From assembly GCA_017423825.1 (NCBI GenBank), contig JAFPCP010000028.1, positions 1-48,518 of the forward strand: a stretch of DNA of 48,518 bases. Direction: 5' to 3'. The notes beneath the pieces were generated by a model, which was not told where the DNA came from, ran no database searches, and worked only from the letters and a program-made list of their open reading frames with translations. Within the stretch, counting starts at the first letter, position 1. Each line of letters begins with the position of its first letter. This DNA is from Clostridia bacterium. GTDB lineage: Bacteria > Bacillota > Clostridia > Oscillospirales > Acutalibacteraceae. Shown one piece after another: positions 40,999 to 48,518 of the stretch. A program made the position numbers and the translations under genes.

Positions 40999-41277
40999 AT
41001 GCCTTGGGATTGGATAGCCGCTTGGTTGATAGCGGTGAATGTTTGGGCGGTGGTGTTGACGGCGTCGGATAAGCGGCGTGCAAAACAGGGCCGCCACCGC
41101 ACTCCGGAATCCACTCTGTTTTTGGTGGCGGTGCTGGGCGGCGCCGCCGGCATGTACCTGACCATGCAGGCCGTACGGCATAAAACCAAACACCGTCGTT
41201 TCATGTGGGGATTGCCGCTGATAATCTTGTTGCAAGTGGTGTGTTTGGTATATTTCGCTTCTCTATTTCTGCGCTAA
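40999..41277 (+). CDS. DUF1294 family small membrane protein
   Basis: 92 residues: an N-terminal helix (about 5-22), the motif SDKRRAKQGRHRTPESTLFLVAVLGGAAGMYLTM typical of DUF1294 (given here as the segments DKRRAKQ, RTPESTL and GGAAGMYL), a His/Lys-rich loop HKTKHRRF, and a C-terminal helix. Function unknown; an integral membrane protein. The AGAGGGGGAAGAG site precedes the ATG. Confidence 0.85.
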   Translation: MPWDWIAAWLIAVNVWAVVLTASDKRRAKQGRHRTPESTLFLVAVLGGAAGMYLTMQAVRHKTKHRRFMWGLPLIILLQVVCLVYFASLFLR

Positions 41278-41301
41278 CGGTAAAAAATTGCCAAAATACC
41301 A

Positions 41302-41330
41302 TTGACACAAGATATAGTTAGTGATATAGT
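41302..41330 (+). promoter_or_regulatory. promoter of the DUF6514 gene
   Basis: TTGACA (41302-41307), 17-base spacer, TATAGT (41325-41330). The 12-base unit GATATAGTTAGT/A is tandemly repeated across the spacer and -10 (41311-41332). Confidence 0.82.
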
Positions 41331-41375
41331 TAAAAATGTGAATAATAATCACATTTTGTGGAAAAGAGGCGGACC

Positions 41376-41633
41376 ATGACGGATAAGCACAGCGACTCTT
41401 GGGAGTATGAATGTATACAGGGATACTGCCGCACGCCGGGTGCGGAGGGTGCCATCGTCTATGGTGTGCGTGTGTGTTTTCCGGATGGTTCTCGGTATGA
41501 GGCGGAGGATGTGGATGTGTGCCCGGCGGTGGTGGAGCGCTTGATACGGCGGCTGAAAAAAGCGCAACCCGCCGCGTGCCATTTACCGGATTTGGTGGAG
41601 GATTTCATTGAGGAAATGGCTGCCGGCGGTTAG
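41376..41633 (+). CDS. DUF6514-like small protein
   Basis: 85 residues, no signal peptide. The pattern IVYGVRVCFPDGSRYEAEDVDVC, a helix VVERLIRRLKK, and the end HLPDLVEDFIEEM resembles DUF6514 proteins of Clostridia, which have unknown function. The ATG at 41376 has GAGGCGG just upstream and a good promoter 45 bases upstream. Assignment by eye. Confidence 0.6.
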   Translation: MTDKHSDSWEYECIQGYCRTPGAEGAIVYGVRVCFPDGSRYEAEDVDVCPAVVERLIRRLKKAQPAACHLPDLVEDFIEEMAAGG

Positions 41634-41701
41634 GGAATCGTTTCGTAGGGTCTATGGCGGTTGCTCAAAGGAATGAAAGGGCTTACATAGGCAAATTTTT
41701 C

Positions 41702-41730
41702 TTGCTTTTATTCTATATATATGTTATGAT
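41702..41730 (+). promoter_or_regulatory. promoter of nrdR
   Basis: TTGCTT (41702-41707), 17-base spacer, TATGAT (41725-41730), with a 65-base leader before the start codon. Confidence 0.7.
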
Positions 41731-41798
41731 AGAAAACAGTAGAAGACGGGGCAGGCGGCCGACAGCCGATTGGTGCCGAGAGAAGGGGGTTCCCATCT

Positions 41799-42260
41799 AT
41801 GAAATGTCCGTTTTGCGGTTATGGAGATAGCCGCGTGATTGATTCGCGTCCCACGGATGAAGACAGCCGGATTCGGCGCCGTCGGGAATGCATTCAGTGC
41901 AACAAGCGTTTCACGACCTACGAGATTGTAGAGAGCCTGCCCATTGTGGTGGTTAAGAAAGATAGGTCCAGAGAGCCTTTTGACCGCAACAAGTTGCTCA
42001 ACGGGCTGTTGCGCGCTTGTGAAAAGCGCCCGGTTTCCTTGGAGCGTTTGGAAAAAGCGGTGGACGAAATTGAAACCCAGATTCAGAATTCTTTAGAGCG
42101 AGAGGTATCCACCACCAAAATCGGCGAATACGTCATGGAGCAGCTCATGCGCATTGACGATGTGGCGTATATCCGTTTCGCTTCGGTGTATCGTCAGTTT
42201 AAGGATATTAAGTCTTTCCATGAGGCGATTCGCAAACTGATGGATGAAGAGAATGTCTAA
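41799..42260 (+). CDS. nrdR: transcriptional repressor NrdR
   Basis: 153 residues. Represses ribonucleotide reductase genes in response to ATP/dATP. The N-terminal zinc ribbon has CPFCG (Cys3, Cys6) and [13 protein letters not shown] (Cys31, Cys34); the ATP-cone domain spans about 46-136 ([33 protein letters not shown]). The reductase genes are not in the window. A ribosome site GAAGGGGG precedes the ATG. Confidence 0.97.
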   Translation: MKCPFCGYGDSRVIDSRPTDEDSRIRRRRECIQCNKRFTTYEIVESLPIVVVKKDRSREPFDRNKLLNGLLRACEKRPVSLERLEKAVDEIETQIQNSLEREVSTTKIGEYVMEQLMRIDDVAYIRFASVYRQFKDIKSFHEAIRKLMDEENV

Positions 42261-42271
42261 CATATAAAAAA

Positions 42272-42311
42272 ACAGCGGCCGTTCACAGATGTCTGTGGGC
42301 GGCCGCTTTTA
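42272..42311 (+). terminator. intrinsic terminator of nrdR
   Basis: AGCGGCCG/CGGCCGCT stem with an inner CACAG/CTGTG helix and a TTTT tail, ending just upstream of the ABC-F ribosome site. Partial read-through is possible. Confidence 0.82.
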
Positions 42312-42321
42312 AGGAGCGGCT

Positions 42322-44250
42322 ATGGCACGACTTTCCATACAGAAACTGAATAAATATTTTGGCGAGCGTGCTCTGTTTGCGGATTTGTCATTTGAGGTTG
42401 CGCCGGGCGATAAAATTGGTCTTGTCGGGGATAACGGCTGTGGCAAGAGCACCTTGTTGCGCATTATTGCGGGAGAAGAGCTTGCTGACGGCGGCTCGGT
42501 TGTGCGGTATCGGGATACCGCCATTGGCTATATGGAACAGCACGTTTCCCGAGATGTCACGCGCACTTTGTGGCAGGAAGTCGAGAGCGTTTTCTCCCCT
42601 GTGATGGCGGTGGAGAAACAACTCGCGGACGTCAATGCGCGGTTAGAGCAACAGCCCGCCACCTCGGATTTGCTGGACAGACAGCAAGCCCTGCGTGAGC
42701 AACTGGAATCCATGGGCGGTTTGTATTATAAGAGCCGCGTGCGTGCCACCTTGCTGGGGTTGGGCTTTTCGGAATCGGATTTTGACAAATCGGTTGCCCT
42801 GCTCTCCGGTGGCGAGAGAAGCAAAGCGGCCATGGGGCGGCTCTTGCTCGCCCAGACTAACGTGCTGTTGCTGGACGAGCCAACCAACCACCTGGACATT
42901 CCCTCGGTGGAATGGTTGGAGGGGTATTTGCAGGAATACACCGGTGCTCTGTTGGTGGTTTCGCACGACCGGTATTTTCTCGACCGGGTAACCAACCGTA
43001 CCATAGAACTCAAAAACGGGCGTTTATACATGACCGCCGGCAACTATACGGCACACAAACAACAGCGCGAAAAGGACAAGGAAATCGAGCAAAAGCACTA
43101 CAAAACCGCGATGCAGGAAATCCGTCACATAGAGGAAAACATCGCGCTGCTCAAACAATGGAACCGGGAAAAGAGCATCCGTGCCGCGGAAAGTCGAGAA
43201 AAGCGGGTGGCGCGACTGCGGGAAGAATTGGTGGCACCGGAGCAGGAGAACGCCACCCTGCGTTTTCGCTTTGCAGCTACGCACACCGGTGGCAATGAGG
43301 TGCTCAAAGCCGGCAATCTATCCAAATCCTTTGGGGACAATACGCTCTTTCGCGAGGCGGAACTGGAACTGCGTCGCGGAGAACGCGTGTTTTTGCTCGG
43401 TGCAAACGGGTGCGGTAAAACCACCTTGTTACGGGTGCTTTGCGGTCGCTTGCAACCGGATAGCGGCTACGTCCGGTTGGGAGCTAAGGTGAGTGTAGGT
43501 TACTATGACCAGGTGCAAGAAGGGTTGGATTCCCGCAAAACTGCGTTGCAGGAGTTGTGGGATACCTACCCCGATAAAACCGAAACCGAACTGCGTAGTG
43601 CCTTGGCGGCTTTTTTGTTCCGCGGGGACGACGTGTTCAAGACGGTCGGGGTGATGTCCGGCGGCGAACGTGCCAGATTGTTGTTGTTAAAGCTGATGTT
43701 GGCGGGGGACAATCTGCTGCTACTGGACGAACCGACCAATCATTTGGATATTGCCTCGCGTGAGGCGCTGGAAGAAGCGTTAGAGGGATATGACGGCACC
43801 ATTTTGGCGGTGTCGCACGACCGGTATTTCATCCAGCGTATGGCGAGCCGTACGTTGCGTCTGAACTCCGATGGATTGCGCATGGCGGGGCAAGGGGCGG
43901 ATGCGTTTGTTGCCACAACCGAACCCGCGGTTGCATCTCCCGCACCGGAAAAACCGCCGCAGGCGAATGCCTATAAACAGCGCAAAGAGCGGGCGGGTGC
44001 GATGCGGCGTTTACAAACGACGGTGCGGCGGGCAGAGGAGCGCATTGCCGCGCTGGAACAAGAAGTGCAAACCTTAAACGAGCAATTAGCCGACCCGGCG
44101 GTGGGCGCGGATTATGCGCGTCTGACGGAATTGACGGCCGCGCTGGAAAACGCCAACCGCGCCATGGAGGAGCAACTGTTTGTCTGGGAAGAGAGTCAGC
44201 AAGAACTGGAAAATCTGCAACAAGAGGAAAATCTTGTTGACAAACCGTGA
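42322..44250 (+). CDS. ABC-F family ATPase (Uup/EttA-like)
   Basis: 642 residues with no membrane segments. Two ABC domains: Walker A GDNGCGKST, signature LSGGERSKAAMGR, Walker B LLLDEPTNHLD; and GANGCGKTT, MSGGERARLLLLK, LLLDEPTNHLD. Between them is the charged P-site tRNA interaction linker (AHKQQREKDKEIEQKH). A C-terminal coiled coil (about 565-640) as in Uup follows a Pro/Ala linker. ABC-F proteins act on ribosomes; some give antibiotic resistance, but nothing here marks a resistance subtype. AAGGAG precedes the ATG. Confidence 0.94.
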   Translation: MARLSIQKLNKYFGERALFADLSFEVAPGDKIGLVGDNGCGKSTLLRIIAGEELADGGSVVRYRDTAIGYMEQHVSRDVTRTLWQEVESVFSPVMAVEKQLADVNARLEQQPATSDLLDRQQALREQLESMGGLYYKSRVRATLLGLGFSESDFDKSVALLSGGERSKAAMGRLLLAQTNVLLLDEPTNHLDIPSVEWLEGYLQEYTGALLVVSHDRYFLDRVTNRTIELKNGRLYMTAGNYTAHKQQREKDKEIEQKHYKTAMQEIRHIEENIALLKQWNREKSIRAAESREKRVARLREELVAPEQENATLRFRFAATHTGGNEVLKAGNLSKSFGDNTLFREAELELRRGERVFLLGANGCGKTTLLRVLCGRLQPDSGYVRLGAKVSVGYYDQVQEGLDSRKTALQELWDTYPDKTETELRSALAAFLFRGDDVFKTVGVMSGGERARLLLLKLMLAGDNLLLLDEPTNHLDIASREALEEALEGYDGTILAVSHDRYFIQRMASRTLRLNSDGLRMAGQGADAFVATTEPAVASPAPEKPPQANAYKQRKERAGAMRRLQTTVRRAEERIAALEQEVQTLNEQLADPAVGADYARLTELTAALENANRAMEEQLFVWEESQQELENLQQEENLVDKP

Positions 44251-44265
44251 GCACCATAGTATACT
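44237..44265 (+). promoter_or_regulatory. consensus promoter of the trpB T-box transcript
   Basis: TTGACA (44237-44242), 17-base spacer, TATACT (44260-44265). The -35 box lies inside the last codons of the ABC-F gene. Confidence 0.88.
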
Positions 44266-44271
44266 GAGAAA

Positions 44272-44556
44272 AACAAACCTTTGACCGAGAAGAGTACCCA
44301 TGGGATTGGTCGTGACAAGAGAGCCGCAGGTGGTGGGATTGCGGTGACGGCTTCGGTGGCGAATGGCCTCGGGAGGGCAAACTGAACGCACAGATGTGTC
44401 AGTAGGGGCGCCGGGAGCTCTACCCGTTATCCGCAGAGAGCGCATGCTGGTGCGCAGAGAGTGCGTCGATTGACAAGGTCGACGAAGTCGGGTGGTACCG
44501 CAGAGGCTGATTATCAGCACCTGTCCCAACAAATTGTTGAGACAGGTGTTTTTTGT
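44272..44556 (+). ncRNA. tryptophan T-box riboswitch leader
   Basis: A 285-base leader with the T-box hallmark GGGTGGTACCGCAG (44489-44503), which binds the tRNA acceptor end, and a downstream terminator (44518-44556; CACCTGTC/GACAGGTG then T-run). The specifier is most likely UGG (Trp) at 44364-44366 in GAATGGCC, which agrees with the trpB gene downstream. Uncharged tRNA-Trp would stabilise the antiterminator and switch trpB on. The 436-base gap between genes is mostly this RNA. Confidence 0.93.
44518..44556 (+). terminator. regulated terminator of the Trp T-box
   Basis: CACCTGTC-CCAAC-aaatt-GTTG-GACAGGTG hairpin followed by TTTTTT; mutually exclusive with the antiterminator formed by the T-box sequence. 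Confidence 0.9.
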
Positions 44557-44588
44557 TTTGTTGACAGATAGGAAAGGGGTGCGTGGCA

Positions 44589-44684
44589 ATGGGACTTTCC
44601 CGCTGGCGTAGCGGCGTAGAAAAAACGAGATTTCCGGGTGTGGCTCCGGCCGCCTCCCCATCAACATACCATTTGGAGGAATGA
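44589..44684 (+). CDS. possible 31-residue leader peptide upstream of trpB
   Basis: An ATG at 44589 preceded by AGGAAAGGGG opens a frame of 31 codons (MGLSRWRSGVEKT..., one Trp at codon 6) whose stop at 44682-44684 ends four bases before the trpB ATG, inside its ribosome-site spacer. It may couple translation to trpB or be chance; no homologue is known to me. Confidence 0.35.
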   Translation: MGLSRWRSGVEKTRFPGVAPAASPSTYHLEE

Positions 44685-44687
44685 ACG

Positions 44688-45905
44688 ATGCTTATCAACA
44701 ACGTGGATTTCGATACCTATTTTAAGAACTATCCGGATGAAAACGGCTATTTTGGTCGCTATGGCGGCGCCTATATCAGCGAAGAGCTGAAAGCGGCTAT
44801 GCAAGAGATTCGGGATGCCTATTTCACCATTGCGCAGTCCCGCCAGTTTATTGCCGAATTGCGCCGTATTCGCAAGGAATTCCAGGGACGCCCCACGCCG
44901 GTGTCCCATTTGGAGCGCTTGTCCAATAAACTGGGTAACGTGCAACTATATGTCAAGCGGGAGGACCTCAACCACACCGGCGCCCACAAACTCAATCACT
45001 GCATGGGTGAGGTGTTGCTCGCTAAGTATATGGGCAAGAAAAAGGTTATCGCCGAGACTGGGGCTGGTCAGCACGGTGTGGCTATGGCCACCGCGGCGGC
45101 CTATTTCGGCATGGAATGCGATATCTATATGGGCTCCGAGGACATCAAAAAGCAGGCGCCTAACGTGGCGCGCATGAAGATACTCGGCGCCAACGTGGTG
45201 GAGGTCACCGACGGGCAAGCCACCTTGAAAGAGGCGGTGGATGCGGCTTTTGCCGCCTATGCGCGAGAGTATAAGAATTGCATCTATTGCATTGGCTCGG
45301 TGGTAGGTCCCCATCCATTCCCCATGATGGTGCGTGATTTCCAGCACGTCGTCGGCGAAGAGGCCAGAGAGCAGTTTGTGGATATGACCGGGCATCTGCC
45401 GGATGCTATCGTAGCCTGTGTGGGTGGCGGTTCCAATGCGGCCGGATTTTTCTCCGGATTCCTCAATGACCCGGTGGATATTTACGGCGTCGAGCCTCTC
45501 GGACGCGGCACCGCTTTGGGTGACCATGCCGCCAGTCTGCAATATGGCACCGAAGGTGTCATGCACGGCTTTAACAGCGTGATGCTGAAAGACGAAAACG
45601 GCGAACCGGCTCCGGTGTATTCGGTAGCGAGCGGGCTGGATTATCCTTCTTCCGGTCCGGAGCACGCATTCCTGCGGGATATCGGGCGCGTCAAATACGA
45701 TGTCATCAACGACGAGGAAACCATCGACGCGTTTTACGCCTTGTCTCGGATGGAGGGTATCATTCCTGCCATCGAGAGTGCTCATGCGGTTGCCTATGGC
45801 ATCAAGTTGGCGCAGAAGTTGGATAAGGGCTCGGTGCTCATCAATCTGTCCGGTCGTGGAGACAAAGATATGGATTATATCATTGAAAAATACGGTATTC
45901 GCTGA
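44688..45905 (+). CDS. trpB: tryptophan synthase beta subunit TrpB
   Basis: 405 residues, TrpB1 length. Pyridoxal-phosphate enzyme joining indole and L-serine to give tryptophan. PLP lysine Lys101 in HTGAHKLNH, catalytic Glu123 in AETGAGQHG, phosphate loop [18 protein letters not shown], and [14 protein letters not shown] eight bases before the ATG. No trpA or other trp gene is adjacent, so in this locus the enzyme would use free or salvaged indole, or pair with a trpA elsewhere. Controlled by the Trp T-box just upstream. Confidence 0.97.
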   Translation: MLINNVDFDTYFKNYPDENGYFGRYGGAYISEELKAAMQEIRDAYFTIAQSRQFIAELRRIRKEFQGRPTPVSHLERLSNKLGNVQLYVKREDLNHTGAHKLNHCMGEVLLAKYMGKKKVIAETGAGQHGVAMATAAAYFGMECDIYMGSEDIKKQAPNVARMKILGANVVEVTDGQATLKEAVDAAFAAYAREYKNCIYCIGSVVGPHPFPMMVRDFQHVVGEEAREQFVDMTGHLPDAIVACVGGGSNAAGFFSGFLNDPVDIYGVEPLGRGTALGDHAASLQYGTEGVMHGFNSVMLKDENGEPAPVYSVASGLDYPSSGPEHAFLRDIGRVKYDVINDEETIDAFYALSRMEGIIPAIESAHAVAYGIKLAQKLDKGSVLINLSGRGDKDMDYIIEKYGIR

Positions 45906-45917
45906 TGTGTTTTATCG

Positions 45918-45956
45918 CAAAAAGGTCGGTGCAAAAGCGCCGACCTTTTTGTTTTT
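45918..45956 (+). terminator. intrinsic terminator of trpB
   Basis: AAAAGGTCGGTGC-aaaa-GCGCCGACCTTTTT stem with T-run, about 15 bases after the stop. Confidence 0.9.
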
Positions 45957-46029
45957 GGAAGAGTCTTTGGCCCAATGGCAAAAACGGGTGAAAAATCGAC
46001 AGTTCACCGGTGTTTTTGCTGAAATTCTA

Positions 46030-46082
46030 TTGACTTTCTGCCTATAATTTGCTACACTCGGCTTGTGTGTGAAGTGTTTCAC
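46030..46082 (+). promoter_or_regulatory. promoter and candidate operator of the isomerase-dehydrogenase pair
   Basis: TTGACT (46030-46035), 17-base spacer, TACACT (46053-46058); then GTGAA-GTGT-TTCAC (46069-46082), a small inverted repeat just after the expected transcription start. Confidence 0.6.
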
Positions 46083-46133
46083 ATTAATTAGGTGTTATCT
46101 ATATATCGCGCGCGTAAGAAAGGAACGATGACT

Positions 46134-46961
46134 ATGAAAAAGTTTCCGGTAGCCCTGCAATTGTATTCTGTGCGGGATGCTTTGAGTGCCGACTTTGAGG
46201 GTACCCTCAAAAAGGTGGCAGAAATGGGATATGTCGGCGTGGAATTCGCCGGTCTGCACAACCATACGCCGGAGCAGGTGAAGGCTATGTGCGAGAAGTA
46301 CGGTTTGCGTCCGCTTTCTGCTCATGTGCCATATACTGAAATGATGCAAGACCCCGAGAAGGTTATGCGCGACTATGCCGCGATTGGTTGTTCGTATATT
46401 ACCTTGCCGTATTACAACTGGAAGTTCGAAGAGGGCGGCGAAACCTACGAAGACTTTATTGGGAACGTGCGTATGCTCGGCGCCGCAGCAAAAGCGCATG
46501 GCATGACGCTGTTGTACCACAACCACGACTTTGAGTTTGAAAAAATGGACGGCAAATACCGCCTCGATCGCTTGTATGAAGATGTTACGTCCGATCTCTT
46601 GCAGACGGAATTGGATGCTTGCTGGGTGAATGTCGGCGGAGAAAATCCGGCGGAGTACATTCGCAAATATACCGGTCGTACGCCGGTGGTTCATTTGAAA
46701 GATTTTGCCGGTCAAAAATCCGACAAAATGTATGCCCTCATCGGCATTGACGATGGCGAGCAATCGGCAGCAGCCGAAGAACAGGCTTTTGGTTTCCGTC
46801 CTGTTGGTTATGGTTTGCAGAATTTCCCGGAGATTTTGGAAGCGGCAACCGATTCGGGTGCCGAGTGGGTCGTTGTGGAGCAGGATGAGCCCTCCATGGA
46901 TAAAACGCCGATGGAATGTGCGGCTATGTCCCGCGAATATTTGAAGGGCTTGGGCCTGTAA
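46134..46961 (+). CDS. sugar phosphate isomerase/epimerase (xylose isomerase-like TIM barrel)
   Basis: 275 residues, AP2EC/IolE-type TIM barrel: VALQLYSVRD N-terminus, GYVGVEFAG, LYHNHDFEFEK with metal ligands, QTELDACWVNVGG, VHLKDFAG, and VVVEQDEPS. These enzymes epimerise or isomerise keto-sugars or act on inositol derivatives; the substrate is not determined. The ATG at 46134 has AGAAAGGA nine bases upstream. It is followed by a Gfo/Idh/MocA dehydrogenase 64 bases away, a common pair in sugar or inositol catabolism. Confidence 0.88.
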   Translation: MKKFPVALQLYSVRDALSADFEGTLKKVAEMGYVGVEFAGLHNHTPEQVKAMCEKYGLRPLSAHVPYTEMMQDPEKVMRDYAAIGCSYITLPYYNWKFEEGGETYEDFIGNVRMLGAAAKAHGMTLLYHNHDFEFEKMDGKYRLDRLYEDVTSDLLQTELDACWVNVGGENPAEYIRKYTGRTPVVHLKDFAGQKSDKMYALIGIDDGEQSAAAEEQAFGFRPVGYGLQNFPEILEAATDSGAEWVVVEQDEPSMDKTPMECAAMSREYLKGLGL

Positions 46962-47025
46962 AGGATTGTTTCGGCGGTGCGTACCGTCGTAAAATAAGTT
47001 AAAGAATACTAGGGAGGTTTTCGAT

Positions 47026-48192
47026 ATGGCATTAAAGAAAGATAGTCTGGATGCATTCAAAGAGTCTCATGACGTGGCGGTGATAGATACTGCCAAAAAA
47101 ATGCGTGTAGGCTTTATTGGTTGCGGCTGGATTGCCGGCGCCCATTTGGAGAGCTTTGTCAAACAGCCGGACGTGGAGATTGTGGCGGGTTGTGATTTGG
47201 TGCCCGGCAAAGCGGCGAAATTCTTCGAAGAGCATAATGTTGAAGGGGTTAAGACCGACTATAAAGACCACCTCGATATGTTGGCGGACAAGAGCTTGCA
47301 GCTGGATGCGGTGACCATTTGTACATACAACCGTCAGCACGCGAACTGCGCCATTGATGCGCTGAATGCGGGCTTGCACGTGTTGCTGGAAAAACCCATG
47401 TGCGTTACCCTCGAAGAGGCTGTCGAGATTCTGCGCGCCGAGAAGAAAAACAACAAAGTGTTGTCCATCGGCTTCCAGCCGCGTATGGACCCCAACATGA
47501 AAAAAATCAAAGAAATCGTGGAATCCGGCGTGCTGGGTAAGATTTATTACATCCAGACCGGTGGCGGCCGTCGTCGCGGTATCCCCACCCCGTTCGGCAC
47601 CACGTTTATCGAGGATGAGACCGCCGGTATCGGTGCTTTGGGTGACATCGGTTGTTATTCCTTGGATATGGTCCTCAACGCCATTGGCAACCCGAAACCG
47701 TTGACGGTTTCCGGCTATAAATCGGCTTTCTTCGGCACCCGCCCGGACTATTATCCGAACCACCCCGAATATGCGGAGAAGTTCGGCGTGGACGACTTTG
47801 CTGCTGCCTTTGTGCGCTTGGAAGGTGACATCATTCTTGACTTCCGCATTTCTTGGGCGATGAACATGGACACCTCCGGCGACACCTTGATTTTGGGTAC
47901 CGAGGGCGGTTTGCGCATTCCGTCCACCGAGTGCTGGAACGGCAGCACCGGCGGCCCGATGAAGATTTATCATCAGGTGGCCAATTCTCAGGTGGAGACG
48001 GTCATTCCGGAAATCCAAAACAACGTCAGCAACTTTGACATGAAGATTCGCACCTTCTTGGATGCCTGCAAGAATGGCACGCCCGCCCCTGTGCCTGCCA
48101 GCCAGATTTTGTATAACCAGGCTATTTTGGATGGTATTGTCAAATCTTCTGAACTCAACCGGGAGATCGAGATCGAAATCCCTGAGATCTAA
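47026..48192 (+). CDS. Gfo/Idh/MocA family NAD(P)-dependent oxidoreductase
   Basis: 388 residues. An extra 25-residue N-terminus precedes the Rossmann domain GFIGCGWIAGAHLESF; EKPMC is the family active-site Lys motif and GDIGCYSLDMVLNAIGNP lies in the C-terminal alpha/beta domain. Oxidises a sugar or cyclitol hydroxyl. GGGAGG precedes the ATG. The substrate is unknown, but the upstream isomerase is probably its pathway partner. A terminator follows. Confidence 0.92.
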   Translation: MALKKDSLDAFKESHDVAVIDTAKKMRVGFIGCGWIAGAHLESFVKQPDVEIVAGCDLVPGKAAKFFEEHNVEGVKTDYKDHLDMLADKSLQLDAVTICTYNRQHANCAIDALNAGLHVLLEKPMCVTLEEAVEILRAEKKNNKVLSIGFQPRMDPNMKKIKEIVESGVLGKIYYIQTGGGRRRGIPTPFGTTFIEDETAGIGALGDIGCYSLDMVLNAIGNPKPLTVSGYKSAFFGTRPDYYPNHPEYAEKFGVDDFAAAFVRLEGDIILDFRISWAMNMDTSGDTLILGTEGGLRIPSTECWNGSTGGPMKIYHQVANSQVETVIPEIQNNVSNFDMKIRTFLDACKNGTPAPVPASQILYNQAILDGIVKSSELNREIEIEIPEI

Positions 48193-48212
48193 GATTCTGT
48201 TTGTGTAAGGAA

Positions 48213-48246
48213 TGCCCGCCGTGCTGTCAGTACGGCGGGCGTTTTG
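48213..48246 (+). terminator. intrinsic terminator of the dehydrogenase gene
   Basis: GCCCGCCGT/ACGGCGGGC stem followed by GTTTTGC, about 20 bases after the stop. Confidence 0.88.
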
Positions 48247-48401
48247 CGTCTCGTCGTTGTGTGGTGTGGGGCGCATATATAATCCTTAATTAATAAAAGA
48301 CGTTAACATGGGCAGAATCCATCAAAAATTCGCATATTTTGGAGGAATTTGGGTTAAACTTCCAATATCCCTTTTATCTGAGAAAAAGTTAAAAAAAGGT
48401 G

Positions 48402-48430
48402 TTGACAAAAGGGGAGAGAAGTGGTAAGAT
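48402..48430 (+). promoter_or_regulatory. strong promoter, probably rRNA operon P
   Basis: TTGACA (48402-48407), 17-base spacer, TAAGAT (48425-48430), with an A-rich upstream tract resembling an UP element. The 130 bases between the dehydrogenase terminator and here hold no gene I can support. Confidence 0.8.
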
Positions 48431-48465
48431 AGCAAAGCTGTCCGCAAAAAAAGGGCGGCGCAGAG

Positions 48466-48518
48466 GACCTTGAAAATTAAACAGTGTAGACAGAACGAAA
48501 CACACACAATACCCGTTA
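48466..48518 (+). other. rRNA-operon leader (16S gene just outside the window)
   Basis: The segment GACCTTGAAAATTAAACAGTG (given in part) resembles the leader that precedes 16S rRNA in many Clostridia. The window ends before the mature 16S 5' end (GAGAGTTTGATC-like) appears. Confidence 0.65.

Noticed and set aside
47032..48276. 414-codon open frame on the minus strand
   Set aside because: Antisense shadow of the Gfo/Idh/MocA gene, which has intact motifs and a ribosome site.

Overview
The window is a chromosomal segment of a low-to-mid GC Gram-positive bacterium, most likely class Clostridia, order Oscillospirales (Ruminococcaceae/Acutalibacteraceae-like). The reasons are strong AGGAGG-type ribosome sites and near-consensus sigma-A promoters, families typical of Clostridia (DUF4364, DUF5711, DUF6514, ClpE-like ATPase, class B sortase, ECF transporter operon followed by truA), a tryptophan T-box, and cohesin/dockerin domains with Thr-rich linkers. 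No phage, insertion sequence, transposase or CRISPR array was seen. The assignment comes from gene content read by eye, not from a database search.

Layout. 1-10.3 kb: trmB (cut by the window edge) and a DUF4364 gene, a small lipoprotein, a lone L-rhamnose isomerase, a lipoprotein with an RsgI-like domain and a Thr-rich linker, two MBL-fold hydrolases, a Cys-rich membrane protein, a PlsC-like acyltransferase and an alpha/beta hydrolase. 9.6-10.5 kb: a NeuD-like acetyltransferase divergent from a tiny ribbon-helix-helix regulator across a palindromic operator. 10.6-18.2 kb: a carbohydrate locus, with a minus-strand run galM, SGNH esterase, metallophosphoesterase and alpha/beta hydrolase, divergent from a GH2 glycosidase and followed by a NodB-type deacetylase. 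18.3-19.0 kb: tRNA-Tyr and tRNA-Thr plus a duplicated tRNA-Tyr 3' end with a hairpin-rich insert. 19.0-21.5 kb: LCP protein, class B sortase and an SPSTG-sorted surface protein. 21.6-24.4 kb: a candidate structured non-coding RNA, luxS, and a LysM-G5-M23 cell-wall peptidase.

24.7-36.2 kb is a dense plus-strand housekeeping block: ruvB, glmM, an RlmI-like methyltransferase, ecfA1-ecfA2-ecfT-truA, DUF5711, cvpA, a CDP-alcohol phosphatidyltransferase and a ClpE-like ATPase. 36.3-40.9 kb is a minus-strand operon encoding a GHL10 (DigH-like) lipoprotein, an SH3b/glucosaminidase/dockerin protein and a membrane-anchored cohesin-domain protein. I read this as a possible cohesin-dockerin complex for peptidoglycan remodelling, the most interesting system in the window. 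41-48.5 kb: DUF1294, DUF6514, nrdR, an ABC-F ATPase, a Trp T-box with stand-alone trpB, a sugar isomerase/epimerase with a Gfo/Idh/MocA dehydrogenase, and finally a strong promoter and leader that look like the start of an rRNA operon whose 16S gene lies just beyond the window.

Cell-envelope work is a recurring theme (glmM, LCP, sortase, M23 peptidase, glucosaminidase, GHL10, phospholipid genes). Gene calls from conserved motifs are firm; partner and substrate assignments are inference.
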